Origin: Pseudomonas fluorescens
GTDB lineage: Bacteria; Pseudomonadota; Gammaproteobacteria; Pseudomonadales; Pseudomonadaceae
Assembly (NCBI RefSeq): GCF_902497855.1
Contig: NZ_CABVHU010000001.1
Location: forward strand, 938,595 to 1,002,594
Reading direction: 5' to 3'
DNA: 64,000 nucleotides
The notes beneath the pieces are model-generated. The model saw only the letters and a program-made list of their open reading frames with translations, did not search any database and was not told where the DNA came from. The position numbers and the translations under genes were made by a program. Positions 27,025 to 37,660 of the stretch are shown piece after piece (the first letter of the stretch is position 1; every line of letters starts with the position of its first letter).

Positions 27025-27843
27025 TCAGTCGCCGAACGGGCCGGCCGCGCAGAAGGCGCCACCCTGATAGACCCGCGCCGGATCATCGGCGGCCGGCATC
27101 GGCTGGGCTTCGACCTTGTCGCGGAACACTTCGGAGCTGTCCTTGGGTGCATAGCCCAGGGCGGTCGCGAAGCGATTATCCCACCAGATATCCTTGTTAT
27201 CGGACATGCCATACACCACGGTGTGGCCGACGCCCGGGGTGAGCAACGCACGTTCGAGCAATTGCGTGAGGTCGCCGAAGCTCAGCCAGGTGCTCATCAT
27301 CCGGCGGTTTTGCGGTTCCGGGAACGAGGAGCCAATGCGGATGCTGACGGTCTCGATGCCATATCGATCGAAGTAGAACGTGGCCATGTCTTCGCCATAG
27401 GACTTGGACAAGCCGTAGTAGCTGTCCGGGCGACGCGGGGAGTGGGCATCGATGACCTGGTCCTGCTTGTAGAAGCCGATCACATGGTTGGAGCTGGCGA
27501 AGATCACGCGCTTGACGCCATGTCGGCGCGCCGCTTCGTAGATGTGGAACACGCCGCAGATGTTGGCGCCGAGGATTTCTTCGAACGAGCGCTCTACCGA
27601 CACACCGCCGAAGTGCAGGATGGCGTCCACGCCTTCGACCAGTCGATGCACGGCTTGCTTGTCGGACAGGTCGCAGGTGACGACTTCTTCGCGATCATCG
27701 ATGGCCGGGGCGATGTCGGCGATGTCCGACAGGCGAATCACGTTGGCATAAGGCCGCAGCGTTTCGCGCAGCACTTTACCGAGGCCGCCGGCGGCACCGG
27801 TCAGCAGCAGGCGATTGAAAGGGGCATTGGACGTTGTGGTCAT
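27025..27843 (-). CDS. udh: NAD-dependent uronate dehydrogenase
   Basis: 272 residues, extended SDR fold: LLLTGAAGGLGK cofactor loop, the YYGLSKSYGE Tyr-Lys pair near 136-140, and ASSNHVIGFY. This matches uronate dehydrogenase of P. syringae and P. putida, oxidising glucuronate or galacturonate to the aldaro-lactone. CAGGAA precedes the ATG. A palindrome GTCGTACGAC lies 37 bases upstream. Confidence 0.9.
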   Translation of the reverse strand: MTTTSNAPFNRLLLTGAAGGLGKVLRETLRPYANVIRLSDIADIAPAIDDREEVVTCDLSDKQAVHRLVEGVDAILHFGGVSVERSFEEILGANICGVFHIYEAARRHGVKRVIFASSNHVIGFYKQDQVIDAHSPRRPDSYYGLSKSYGEDMATFYFDRYGIETVSIRIGSSFPEPQNRRMMSTWLSFGDLTQLLERALLTPGVGHTVVYGMSDNKDIWWDNRFATALGYAPKDSSEVFRDKVEAQPMPAADDPARVYQGGAFCAAGPFGD

Positions 27844-27879
27844 GGCAAGTTCCTGGACGCAAAATCATTGTTGTAGGTT

Positions 27880-27889
27880 GTCGTACGAC
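27880..27889. promoter_or_regulatory. GntR-like operator upstream of udh
   Basis: Perfect 10-base palindrome GTCGTACGAC in GGTTGTCGTACGACTATG. It resembles the GntR/FadR-subfamily consensus TnGTnnnACnA. A relative, GTCGTACAAC, lies upstream of the oprD-type gene. Confidence 0.55.
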
Positions 27890-27992
27890 TATGCTGGAGT
27901 ATCGTTAGGGTTTCCGGGTTTTGTCAACGCAACGTTGGTTGAAATTGACGGAGGGCTGTCACCTCCCGACAAACGCAGAACCTGTAACCCAC

Positions 27993-28093
27993 TGTAGGAG
28001 CGAGCTTGCTCGCGATGGACGTTAACGATAACGCGCCTTCTCTGGATAAACGCGCCGCCCTTGAGTCCATCGCGAGCAAGCTTGCTCCTACAG
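27993..28093. repeat. REP pair
   Basis: TGTAGGAGCGAGCTTGCTCG and its inverted partner (CGAGCAAGCTTGCTCCTACA) between udh and the porin gene. Confidence 0.8.
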
Positions 28094-28132
28094 AAAGGCG
28101 TCCGCCCTCGGGTTCGTCTCAGCCCGAAAGCC

Positions 28133-29428
28133 TTACAACAACGAAAGCGGATAGCTGATAAAAATCCGGTTTTCATCGAATTCGTTGGTACTGAAATCCC
28201 GGCGGATGGTCGCGTTGCGCCATTTGACGTTGAGGTTCTTCAGTACGCCGCTCTGCACGGTGTAGGCCAACTCCGATTCGCGACCCCATTCCTTGCCGTC
28301 GGTGATCGCGCCGGTGTGCACGTTATCGCCGCTGATGTAGCGGTTCATCATCGTCAAGCCCGGAATGCCGACGGCAACGAAGTTGTAGTCGTGGCGCAGC
28401 TGCCAGGATTTTTCCTTGGCGTTGTCGTAGCTCGAGTTGTAGCTATCGTTGGCCAGGGTGCCGCCGCTGGTGCCGTTGACCCGCATCCAGACATCGTCGC
28501 CGCTGAGCTTTTGCAGGCCGACATAAAAAGTGTTGCCGCCGTATTTGGCCGAGAGCATGGCGAACGCGGTTTTGTTGTCGAGGTCGCCGGCCAGGGCGCT
28601 GCCGTCTTCCTTGCCGATGAAGTAACCGAGGTTGGCGCCCAGGGTCCAGTCGCCGATGGGCTGGCTGTGGCTCAGGTTGAAATACTGCTGCTGATAGATG
28701 TCGCTGAGCTCCGCGTACCAGACCCCGACCTGGGTGCGCTTTTCATTGAACGCATATTCACCGCCGCCGAAGTTGAACCGGTCGGAGGTAAAGGCAGCCT
28801 TGCCGTTCATGAACATGTCTTCCATGCTCGCGTCGTTGCGCGGGCTGTTGGCGCGGAACTGACCGCCGTAGAGCGTCAGGCCGCTGATCTCGGTGGACGT
28901 CACCTGGCCACCGCGGAAGGTCTGCGGCAGGGAGCGGCCGTCGTCGGAACGCAGGATCGGCAACACCGGCATCCATTCGCCGACCTTCACTTCGGTTTTC
29001 GAGATTTTGCCTTTCACCGCCACACCCAGCCGCCCGAAATTGTCCGCAGGACGGCCGTCGTCATGGATCGGCAACAACTGCGTGCCGCCGGTGCCTTTAC
29101 CGCCGTCAAGCTTTTGCGAGTACATACCCAGTACGTCTACGCCAAAACCGACTGGCCCTGGAGTGAACCCGGACTTCGCGTCGAGGATAAAACTTTGCGT
29201 CCACTCTTCAGCCTTGCCCTGGGCGTTGGCCGGGTTGGTGAAGTTGCGATTGAAATAGGCGTTGCGCAGGTTCAACGTGGCCTTGGCATCATCGACGAAG
29301 CCCTCGGCGTTGGCGGTCAGGGGCAGTGCGAAAGCCAGGCTGCTGAAGCTGATGAGGCCCAGGGTATGACGGCGTGCGAAGGCAGGACGAGGGGTGCTGA
29401 CGGAGAAATTGCGGACGAGCTTGCTCAC
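28133..29428 (-). CDS. OprD-family outer membrane porin
   Basis: 431 residues with a signal peptide (to LTANA) and OprD-type beta-barrel repeats: GFVDDAKATLNLRNAYFNRN, SGLTLYGGQFRANSPRN and a terminal ENRIFISYPLSLL. First gene of the uronate set on this strand and probably the outer-membrane entry for its substrate. Its promoter has a 25-base dyad at 29461-29485. Confidence 0.9.
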   Translation of the reverse strand: MSKLVRNFSVSTPRPAFARRHTLGLISFSSLAFALPLTANAEGFVDDAKATLNLRNAYFNRNFTNPANAQGKAEEWTQSFILDAKSGFTPGPVGFGVDVLGMYSQKLDGGKGTGGTQLLPIHDDGRPADNFGRLGVAVKGKISKTEVKVGEWMPVLPILRSDDGRSLPQTFRGGQVTSTEISGLTLYGGQFRANSPRNDASMEDMFMNGKAAFTSDRFNFGGGEYAFNEKRTQVGVWYAELSDIYQQQYFNLSHSQPIGDWTLGANLGYFIGKEDGSALAGDLDNKTAFAMLSAKYGGNTFYVGLQKLSGDDVWMRVNGTSGGTLANDSYNSSYDNAKEKSWQLRHDYNFVAVGIPGLTMMNRYISGDNVHTGAITDGKEWGRESELAYTVQSGVLKNLNVKWRNATIRRDFSTNEFDENRIFISYPLSLL

Positions 29429-29460
29429 TGTGACGCTCCCGTTTACTTTTTTGTTTTTAT

Positions 29461-29485
29461 TGTTGTCATACGTCGTCGTACAACA
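29461..29485. promoter_or_regulatory. Operator dyad upstream of the porin gene
   Basis: A dyad with outer arms TGTTGT and ACAACA, containing GTCGTACAAC (9 of 10 bases of the udh palindrome). Probably the binding site of a GntR-family regulator; related hemi-sites GTTATACGATGAC and GGTCGTATGTCG lie at about 29530 and 29554. Confidence 0.5.
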
Positions 29486-29572
29486 TGGGGGCGATTATTT
29501 GCGAGGATTCCGGAGATTGTCAATTAGAAGTTATACGATGACTCAAAGACTTTGGTCGTATGTCGATGAACC

Positions 29573-29667
29573 CTGTAGGAGCTGGCTTGCCAGCGAAAGC
29601 GTCCGTTCAGTCGATAACTATGTCGGCTGATACACCGCCTTCGCTGGCAAGCCAGCTCCTACAGGGG
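29573..29667. repeat. REP pair
   Basis: CTGTAGGAGCTGGCTTGCCAG and its inverted copy between the porin promoter and copD. Confidence 0.8.
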
Positions 29668-29674
29668 GGGTATT

Positions 29675-30523
29675 TCAGCTCATGATCATTGGCGGCAGGG
29701 TCCCCAGCAGCGATACCGCCGCCACCGCCCCAATCCCCAGCAACCATTCCAGGATCACACTCGTTTTCAGAGTTGACAGCCGCTGTTCGCAATCCTTGAT
29801 CCGCAGTCGGTTGAACAGCGCCAGTCCCGCCATGGCGATGACCAGCACCACCTTGATCAGCAAAATCAGCGCGAAACCCGACAGCAGTGGCGTAGGCCAG
29901 AATTGCCCGGTCAGGACCCGCACATTGATCAGCCCCGTGATCACCAGCCCCGCCACCAACGCATAACCGACACCGCTGAAACGTTGCAATATCGCTTTGA
30001 TGGAGTGTGTGTCTGGTCGCAGGAAGATAATCACCAACACCATCAACCCCCCGAGCCAGGCGCCGACGCAGGTCAGATGGATGATCTGGTTGAGGATCAG
30101 CAACCGGCCTTCGTTGCCGTCGAGCATGGCGCCATGGCCCACCGGGGCCAATGTCGCCAGCAACAGGCCACTCAAGACGATTCGCCAGGGGAGGTTGTCG
30201 CGCAGCGGCGTCAGCAGCAACAGCAGATTGAGCAACAAATGCCAGCGCCAGACCTGGCCGAAAAACGTCTTGCCCAACACCAGTCCCAGGGTCGACGGAT
30301 CGAATGCCGCCGCCCAGGAGCCGGCCATGCTGGCGGTGATCAGCAGCAACCAGGCGACGCCGCTGAGCAACGCCGCCCCGGCAAGCCACCGACTGACCCG
30401 CGCCAGAGGCCGATCCAGCGCGGTTTCACGGCCCAATAGCAAAGGCTTGAATACCCAGGCCCCAAACAGCATCAACACCACGGTGAAATGCAGGAAACGG
30501 CACAGCACCATCGCACTGATCAT
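29675..30523 (-). CDS. copD: Copper resistance protein CopD family
   Basis: 282 residues with about eight membrane segments (MVLCRFLHFTVVLMLFGAWV, VAWLLLITASMAG, IIHLTCVGAWLGGLMVLVII). CopD-family members move copper across the inner membrane, partnering periplasmic CopC. It follows copC by three bases, so they are co-transcribed. Histidines in the membrane segments (FLHFTV, IIHLTC) fit the family. Confidence 0.85.
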   Translation of the reverse strand: MISAMVLCRFLHFTVVLMLFGAWVFKPLLLGRETALDRPLARVSRWLAGAALLSGVAWLLLITASMAGSWAAAFDPSTLGLVLGKTFFGQVWRWHLLLNLLLLLTPLRDNLPWRIVLSGLLLATLAPVGHGAMLDGNEGRLLILNQIIHLTCVGAWLGGLMVLVIIFLRPDTHSIKAILQRFSGVGYALVAGLVITGLINVRVLTGQFWPTPLLSGFALILLIKVVLVIAMAGLALFNRLRIKDCEQRLSTLKTSVILEWLLGIGAVAAVSLLGTLPPMIMS

Positions 30524-30526
30524 GAA

Positions 30527-30892
30527 TTACTGGCCAACCTTGAAGCTGTAGGCGCCTTCGCTTTTGTGGGTATCGACCGACACCGCATGCCACTCGACTT
30601 TGTACGCACCGGCTGCCAATGGCGCCGCCGGGGTCACGACCAGGGTCTTTTTATCGCTGCCTTCGGTGGCCAGGCTTTTCACCGGGACTGTGGCGCCGTC
30701 CTTGCTGATGCTGACTTTGGTAAAGGTCGCTTCCACGCCTTCGGAAAACACCAGGCGCAGTTCCGTCGGTGCGCTCACGGTGCTGTCCGCAGCCGGAGTC
30801 TGGCTTTTCAAATGGGCATGGGCCAACACCGACGAGGCGGCGAACAGTGAGCCGAGGAGGGCGGCGGTGGTCAGGGCGTTCTTGAGCAGCAT
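30527..30892 (-). CDS. copC: Copper-binding periplasmic protein CopC
   Basis: 121 residues. Signal peptide (to SVLA) followed by HAHLKSQTPAADSTV, the N-terminal copper-binding His of CopC, and AYSFKVGQ at the end. It carries copper to CopD. First gene of a two-gene operon, divergent from the TetR regulator gene. Confidence 0.87.
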   Translation of the reverse strand: MLLKNALTTAALLGSLFAASSVLAHAHLKSQTPAADSTVSAPTELRLVFSEGVEATFTKVSISKDGATVPVKSLATEGSDKKTLVVTPAAPLAAGAYKVEWHAVSVDTHKSEGAYSFKVGQ

Positions 30893-31037
30893 CGTGGATA
30901 CCTCAGAGGCAGGTTCGAAGAGTCGGGCAGTTTACCTGCATGAGCATGAAACCGGGCGTAGGAAGATTCGTTTTCCCCTGTCGCCCCGAAGTAGAGCGGA
31001 TGCTAGTCTTGGCCAATGCTGTTGTCAGGGAGCCCTC

Positions 31038-31658
31038 ATGGGCAATCACAAGATCGAGATTCGCCGCAGTAACATCGAGAAAATTCTGCTTGGGGCCGAG
31101 AAAGTCTTCGCCGAAAAAGGCTTCGGCAGCACCGCCATGGCCGACATCGCCGCCGAGGTGCAACTGCCGCGTTCCAACCTGCATTACTACTTCAGCACCA
31201 AGGGCGAGCTGTACAGCGCCGTGCTGTTCGACCTGCTCGAAGTCTGGAAGCAGGACGCCCTGTGCTTCGAGATGTTCGACGACCCACGGGTCGTGCTCAG
31301 CAGCTACATCCGCGCCAAGATGAACCATTCCCGCAGCCGTCCGTACGGCTCCAAAGTCTGGGCCAACGAAATCATCCATGGCGCCCCGACCCTGGGCGAG
31401 AAACTGGATGCGAGCCTGTACGACTGGGCCAAGATGAAAGAAGCGAAAATCCGCCAGTGGGTGGAGGACAAACGCATTTTGCCGGTGGAGCCTTCGAGCT
31501 TGTTGTATATGATTTGGGCGTCGACTCAGCATTATGCGGATTTTGATCATCAGGTGAATATTTTGAATGATCATCAGCCGTTGTCGGACATGCAGTTCGA
31601 GCGGGCAGTGCAGACGGTGACGGGGGTGATATTGCGGGGGATTGGGTTGGAGCCGTAG
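31038..31658 (+). CDS. TetR-family regulator, probably of pyrimidine catabolism
   Basis: 206 residues from the ATG at 31038. N-terminal helix-turn-helix GSTAMADIAAEVQLPRSNLHYYF, then a RutR-like C-terminal ligand domain (GAPTLGEKLDASLYDW, WASTQHYADF). In P. aeruginosa a very similar TetR gene lies beside the reductive pyrimidine genes. Here it sits about 1.4 kb from them, beyond the RHS gene. It likely represses the pre/hyd genes until uracil or a product binds. Confidence 0.8.
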   Translation: MGNHKIEIRRSNIEKILLGAEKVFAEKGFGSTAMADIAAEVQLPRSNLHYYFSTKGELYSAVLFDLLEVWKQDALCFEMFDDPRVVLSSYIRAKMNHSRSRPYGSKVWANEIIHGAPTLGEKLDASLYDWAKMKEAKIRQWVEDKRILPVEPSSLLYMIWASTQHYADFDHQVNILNDHQPLSDMQFERAVQTVTGVILRGIGLEP

Positions 31659-31715
31659 TTCGGGGCTGAATTATTACGTCTCCCGAACCATGGCCCGACA
31701 ATCGATATACCCTGC

Positions 31716-32768
31716 TTAAGAAGGGCTATTGTTATCTATCTTTCTAATGTTGTATCGTTTAATTTCCATCTCTGTTCTTCGGAGGGATTGCTTTGCTTTT
31801 ATAATTGTTAATGCAGGTGTTGTTCTCTCTGATTGGTTTGCTGCTTTGGTATATTTTTTTGCTTTTTCTAATAGTTCGTGGCTGGTCACTGGTGTGTAGT
31901 TGGTGTTGCTGTTTTTGTATTTGTCATATCTGACTGCGTCGTCTAGCAAATCCTGGTAGCGCCCATCTTTTGGAAGACTGTTTTGACGCGGATTTATTTG
32001 AGTGTCGGGAAGTTTATACGGATATAAAACATCCTGAGAAGCTAGAGTTGAAGTGCTGGGTCTTGGTTGAGGGGCGCTAGCAGTGACTGAAGTGGATAAC
32101 CTAGTTGGATTACGCGCTGTATGCCTAGGTCGACTAATTCCCGTAGATGAGAGGTCTAATGCTTTTAGATTCTGTTTCCAAGGTTGGAATATTTTTGGTT
32201 TTATGGAATTCCATAGTTGGAATAGTTGATTGACCCGGACGTTGCCAGTTGGATCTTTAAAATTGATGGGGTCTCCTTCACAATAGGTATAACAATTAAT
32301 CCCTCCTTCGCCAAACGGGCTCAACTCGTCCGGGCTGTTGAAGCGCATCAACACAGGGTTAAATGCCCGCGTACCATGGCCCAATAAATAGTGCCCCGTA
32401 ATCTCCTCGGGGCATTCACCATTAAACCCTAGCAAACGGCTCAGACCACTTTCTGCCGGGTGATGGCCGTAGGCGGTATAGGCCAGTTGCTGCGGGTTGG
32501 TTTCCGCAAGGGTATGCAGTACCGAATGGGCTTGATCGGTTGCTAAAAGCTTGGTTTCGGTAACGCCAGCTGTACTTTGTTGCTGCGCCAGCGGCTGGGC
32601 TTCATGGCGGAAGATGGTTCGTTGCGTCTGCTCTCCCAGCTCGGTAGTCAGATGGTCTTCCTGGTAAAAGCGCTGGGTGCTGGCGCGTTCCAGAAGTCCC
32701 ACGCCCGTGAGGCGATCCAGTGGGTCGTATTGATAGCGGCACAGGATCTTCAATGATGAAGTTGACAT
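31716..32768 (-). CDS. Orphan RHS core protein with unique C-terminal tip
   Basis: 350 residues. The first part has RHS repeats (CRYQYDPLDRLTGVGLLER) and the RHS-associated core, RLLGFNGE...YLLGHGTRAFNPVLMRFNSPDELSPFGEGGINCYTYCEGDPINFKDPTGN. After about residue 167 the sequence is not recognisable, rich in Lys/Asn/Ser/Thr and encoded by AT-rich DNA, unlike the neighbours. In the RHS family such tips are usually toxins with a linked immunity gene; none fits in the 57 bases between its stop and the TetR gene. No signal peptide is seen. AAGGACCGCACC precedes the ATG. Confidence 0.85.
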   Translation of the reverse strand: MSTSSLKILCRYQYDPLDRLTGVGLLERASTQRFYQEDHLTTELGEQTQRTIFRHEAQPLAQQQSTAGVTETKLLATDQAHSVLHTLAETNPQQLAYTAYGHHPAESGLSRLLGFNGECPEEITGHYLLGHGTRAFNPVLMRFNSPDELSPFGEGGINCYTYCEGDPINFKDPTGNVRVNQLFQLWNSIKPKIFQPWKQNLKALDLSSTGISRPRHTARNPTRLSTSVTASAPQPRPSTSTLASQDVLYPYKLPDTQINPRQNSLPKDGRYQDLLDDAVRYDKYKNSNTNYTPVTSHELLEKAKKYTKAANQSERTTPALTIIKAKQSLRRTEMEIKRYNIRKIDNNSPS

Positions 32769-32908
32769 GGTGCGGTCCTTCGCTGGCGAATTGGTTGGGT
32801 GTCAGATTCGTAGATATTGCGGCTGTCGTCTACTAGCAGAACTGCTAGGTCGGCGGGCTTGAGCAGGGATTGGATTGGAGCCTTGAGAATTTCGGTGGGG
32901 CTGCTGGC

Positions 32909-33007
32909 CTCTTCGCGGGCAAGCCTCGCTCCTACAGGGATTTATGTCGTACACAAATCCTGTGTACGCCAAAGAACCCTGTAGGAGCGAGGCTTGCCCG
33001 CGATGGC
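32909..33007. repeat. REP pair
   Basis: CGCGGGCAAGCCTCGCTCCTAC and the inverted TGTAGGAGCGAGGCTTGCCC lie between the RHS gene promoter and preA. Confidence 0.8.
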
Positions 33008-33029
33008 GTTAGTTCAGGCGCCGTTGACT

Positions 33030-34304
33030 TCAGGGGGCAACATGATAGGGATTCCTCGGATCATGATCCCAATCCAGAAACGGCTTGCCGTTCTCCATCG
33101 GCACCATCTCGATGCAATCCTGCACCGGGCAGGTGATCTGGCACAGGTTGCAGCCCACGCACTCCTCATCGATCACTTCATACCTGTGCGTGCCGTCCGC
33201 CTGTTTGAGGCTGGCCACCGCCTGGTGCGAAGTGTCTTCGCAGGCGATATGACAGCGGCCGCAGCCGATGCAGGCTTGCTGGTCAATCTTCGCGATCACC
33301 TGATAGTTGATATCGAGGTACTTCCAGTCCGTGGTGTTGCTCACCGCGCGTCCCGAAAAATCGGCGACGCTGGCATAACCCTGACTGTCCATCCAGCGTG
33401 ACAAGCCATCCTTCATCTCGTCGACTATCCGGAAACCATGCAGCATCGCCGCCGTGCACACTTGCACCGCGCCGCTGCCCAGGGCGATGAATTCCGCCGC
33501 GTCGCGCCAGCTGCCAATCCCGCCGATGCCGCAGATTGGAAGGCCCTGGGTCTGTGGGTCGCGGGCGATTTCGGCGACCATGTTCAGCGCGATCGGCTTG
33601 ACCGCCGACCCGCAATAACCGCCGTGGGTGCTCTGGCTGCCGACGGCAGGGTTGGCGACCATGCGTTCCAGGTTGACGCTGGTGATCGAGTTGATGGTGT
33701 TGATCAGCGACACCGCATCGGCGCCGCCACGATGGGCCGCGCGGGCGGCGACGCGGATGTCGGTGATGTTCGGCGTGAGTTTGACGATCACCGGCAGCGA
33801 GCAATAAGTCTTGCACCAGCGGGTGACCTGCTCGACATACTCCGGCACCTGGCCGACCGCCGCGCCCATGCCCCGTTCCGGCATGCCATGGGGGCAACCG
33901 AAGTTCAGCTCGATGCCGTCGGCGCCGGTGGCTTCCACCAGCGGCAGGATGAATTTCCATGACTCTTCGACACAGGGCACCATCAGCGAGACGATCAGTG
34001 CGCGGTCCGGCCAGTCTTTTTTGACCTGGGTGATTTCCCGCAGGTTGATTTCCAGCGTGCGATCGGTGATCAGTTCGATGTTGTTGAAACCCATCACTTC
34101 ACGGTTGGGGCCGAAGTGTGCCGAGTACCGCGACGACACGTTGACCGCCGCCGGGTCTTCTCCCAGGGTTTTCCAGACCACGCCGCCCCAGCCCGCCTCG
34201 AAGGCGCGGACCACGTTGTAGGCCTTGTCGGTCGGCGGCGCGGAGGCCAGCCAGAACGGGTTGGGGGCTTTGATGCCGGCGAAGACAATCGAGAGATCGG
34301 CCAT
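33030..34304 (-). CDS. preA: NAD-dependent dihydropyrimidine dehydrogenase, subunit PreA
   Basis: 424 residues. A dihydroorotate dehydrogenase-like TIM barrel with NFGCPHGMPERGMGAAVGQ (catalytic Cys), then a C-terminal ferredoxin-like segment with two 4Fe-4S motifs, CIGCGRCHIAC and CVGCNLCQITCPVQDC. It reduces uracil and thymine with PreT. Its ATG directly follows the preT stop. Confidence 0.93.
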   Translation of the reverse strand: MADLSIVFAGIKAPNPFWLASAPPTDKAYNVVRAFEAGWGGVVWKTLGEDPAAVNVSSRYSAHFGPNREVMGFNNIELITDRTLEINLREITQVKKDWPDRALIVSLMVPCVEESWKFILPLVEATGADGIELNFGCPHGMPERGMGAAVGQVPEYVEQVTRWCKTYCSLPVIVKLTPNITDIRVAARAAHRGGADAVSLINTINSITSVNLERMVANPAVGSQSTHGGYCGSAVKPIALNMVAEIARDPQTQGLPICGIGGIGSWRDAAEFIALGSGAVQVCTAAMLHGFRIVDEMKDGLSRWMDSQGYASVADFSGRAVSNTTDWKYLDINYQVIAKIDQQACIGCGRCHIACEDTSHQAVASLKQADGTHRYEVIDEECVGCNLCQITCPVQDCIEMVPMENGKPFLDWDHDPRNPYHVAP

Positions 34305-35672
34305 TTACGCAGCCTCCACGTTGAGCTTGAGTTGGGCGTTGATGGCTTCGGCGGCCAGTTTGCCGTGCTGCACGGCCTGCACGGTGAGGTCCTGATCGAG
34401 GCTGGTGCAATCGCCGCCGGCATACACCCCGGGGATGCTGGTGCGCAGCTGTTCGTCGACCAGGATGCGCTCGCCCTGGCGCTTGAGTTCACGGGCCAGC
34501 GGATCGGCGAGGGCGCTGGCGTCGAAGGCCTGGCCGATGGCTTTGAAAATGGCGTCGGCGGCCAGCTCGAAGGTTTCCCCGGTGGTTTGCAGGCGACCTT
34601 CCACCAGGTGGGTGCGGGCGAAGCGCATGCCGCGCACTTGGCCCTGGTCGTCGAGCAAGACTTCTTCCGGTTGTGCCCATGTCAACAAGCGCACCTGATT
34701 GGCCTTGGCGATGTCCTGTTCGTGGCCGGTGGCGCCCATGTCCTCGACACCGCGGCGATACACCAGGTTGACGTCGCGAGCACCGAGACGGGCCATTTGC
34801 ACGGCCATGTCGATGGCGGTGTTGCCGGCACCGAGGACGATGCAGCGATCCGCGAGGGGCAGCAGGCTCAGGTCATCGGCCTGGCGCAGTTCGCGGATGT
34901 AGTCGGTGGCGGCGAGCAGACCGGGTGCTTCTTCGTGAGGTAACCCCAGTTGCTTGCTGGCCGCCAACCCGAGCCCGAGGAACACCGCGTCGAATTGTTG
35001 GTGCAGGTCGCTCAAGGCCAGGTTCTCTCCCAGTTTTTGCCCGTGACGGATGTCGATGCCACCGATCTGCAGCAGGAATTCCAGCTCCTTCTGCGCGTAA
35101 TCGTCCACCAGTTTGTACTTGGCGATCCCGTATTCATTGAGGCCACCTGCCTTTTCCCGGGCCTCGAATATCACCACGTCATGGCCGTGCATGGCGCTGC
35201 GGTGAGCGCAGGACAAGCCGGCGGGGCCGGCACCGACCACGGCGATGCGCTTGCCCGTGGCCGCGGCGCGCTGGAACGGGTGTGCGCTGAAGTGCGCGTT
35301 GTCCACCGCATAACGTTGCAACAAGCCGATCAGCACCGGCGCGCATTCCTCGGCGTTGTTGCGCACACAGGCTTGCTGGCAGAGGATTTCCGTCGGGCAC
35401 ACCCGCGCGCAACTGCCGCCGAGGATATTGGCCGAGAGTATTTTCTGCGCGGCCCCCTGCACGTTTTCCTGGTGGATGTTGCGGATGAACGAGGGAATGT
35501 CGATGTCGCTCGGACAGGCATTCACGCAGGGCGCGTCGTAGCAATACAGGCAGCGCGAGGCTTCCAGATGGGCCTGGCGGTCGTTGAGTGGCGGTGCCAG
35601 GTCGGTGAAATGGCCGGCGAGGGCGGACGCATTCTCTTGGGGATGCGGGAGGTGGTTCAGGGTTTTGATCAC
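34305..35672 (-). CDS. preT: Dihydropyrimidine dehydrogenase subunit PreT
   Basis: 455 residues from a GTG at 35672, with GAGG eight bases upstream. N-terminal Fe-S motifs CLYCYDAPCVNACP and CARVCPTEILCQQACV, then FAD (VGAGPAGLSCA) and NAD (VLGAGNTAIDMA) sites. It accepts electrons from NAD(P)H and passes them to PreA. Neighbours preA (downstream) and hydA (upstream) complete the first two steps of reductive pyrimidine breakdown. Confidence 0.93.
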   Translation of the reverse strand: MIKTLNHLPHPQENASALAGHFTDLAPPLNDRQAHLEASRCLYCYDAPCVNACPSDIDIPSFIRNIHQENVQGAAQKILSANILGGSCARVCPTEILCQQACVRNNAEECAPVLIGLLQRYAVDNAHFSAHPFQRAAATGKRIAVVGAGPAGLSCAHRSAMHGHDVVIFEAREKAGGLNEYGIAKYKLVDDYAQKELEFLLQIGGIDIRHGQKLGENLALSDLHQQFDAVFLGLGLAASKQLGLPHEEAPGLLAATDYIRELRQADDLSLLPLADRCIVLGAGNTAIDMAVQMARLGARDVNLVYRRGVEDMGATGHEQDIAKANQVRLLTWAQPEEVLLDDQGQVRGMRFARTHLVEGRLQTTGETFELAADAIFKAIGQAFDASALADPLARELKRQGERILVDEQLRTSIPGVYAGGDCTSLDQDLTVQAVQHGKLAAEAINAQLKLNVEAA

Positions 35673-35718
35673 GGTGTTGGCCTCACGGTTATTTGAGGTA
35701 TTGCCTCTGGTGGGCTGA

Positions 35719-35823
35719 TCGTTCCCACGCTCTGCGTGGGAATGCCTCAGGGGACGCTCCGCGTTCCAATGGGACGCAGAGCGTCCCGGGCTGCATTCCC
35801 ACGCAGAGCGTGGGAACGATCAG
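35719..35823. repeat. Intergenic inverted repeat (GATCGTTCCCACGC type)
   Basis: Same element type as at 192 and 12359, between preT and hydA, with both outer palindromes GTTCCCACGCTCTGCGTGGGAA. Confidence 0.8.
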
Positions 35824-35841
35824 AACAATCAGGCCTGGATT

Positions 35842-37320
<1,479 letters not shown>

Positions 37321-37342
37321 CTAACTGTTTTATATGAAGCGG

Positions 37343-37356
37343 ACACCAACAGGTGT
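37343..37356. promoter_or_regulatory. Inverted repeat near the hydA start
   Basis: ACACC-AACA-GGTGT, about 62 bases upstream of hydA. Possible operator, weaker than the one at 37480. Confidence 0.3.
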
Positions 37357-37479
37357 ATTCCTGTCAGTGCTGTCAAGAATAGACGCTAGCTGCAGTTTGG
37401 GGATTGGGCAAGAATATTTTTATAAGCTTATGTATTTTTTAACGTGTTGATATTGAAAGATAAAATAACAAATTTACTG

Positions 37480-37503
37480 AAATGGTGAGGCACCTCACCA
37501 TTT
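37480..37503. promoter_or_regulatory. Strong palindrome in the hydA/transporter gap
   Basis: 11-base arms AAATGGTGAGG and CCTCACCATTT separated by CA. It lies about 200 bases upstream of hydA and 320 upstream of the transporter. A candidate operator for the TetR regulator at 31038. Confidence 0.55.
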
Positions 37504-37634
37504 TGACGCACTTGACAGGTTCTGAAAATGAACGAGATTTCTATGTGAAATCAGCCGCTTGAAGGATGGTCTATGGTTGATGCGCACCCGTGAAAAAAAC
37601 GGGTGCACCAGATTGAGTCCTGACTGTTTGCACG

Positions 37635-37660
37635 ACTTGTCAGACAGTGGCATGACAAGT
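37635..37660. promoter_or_regulatory. Inverted repeat ACTTGTCA/TGACAAGT
   Basis: Eight-base arms 10 bases apart, about 170 bases upstream of the transporter gene. Together with the repeats at 37343 and 37480 it fills the 538-base gap, otherwise AT-rich. Confidence 0.4.
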
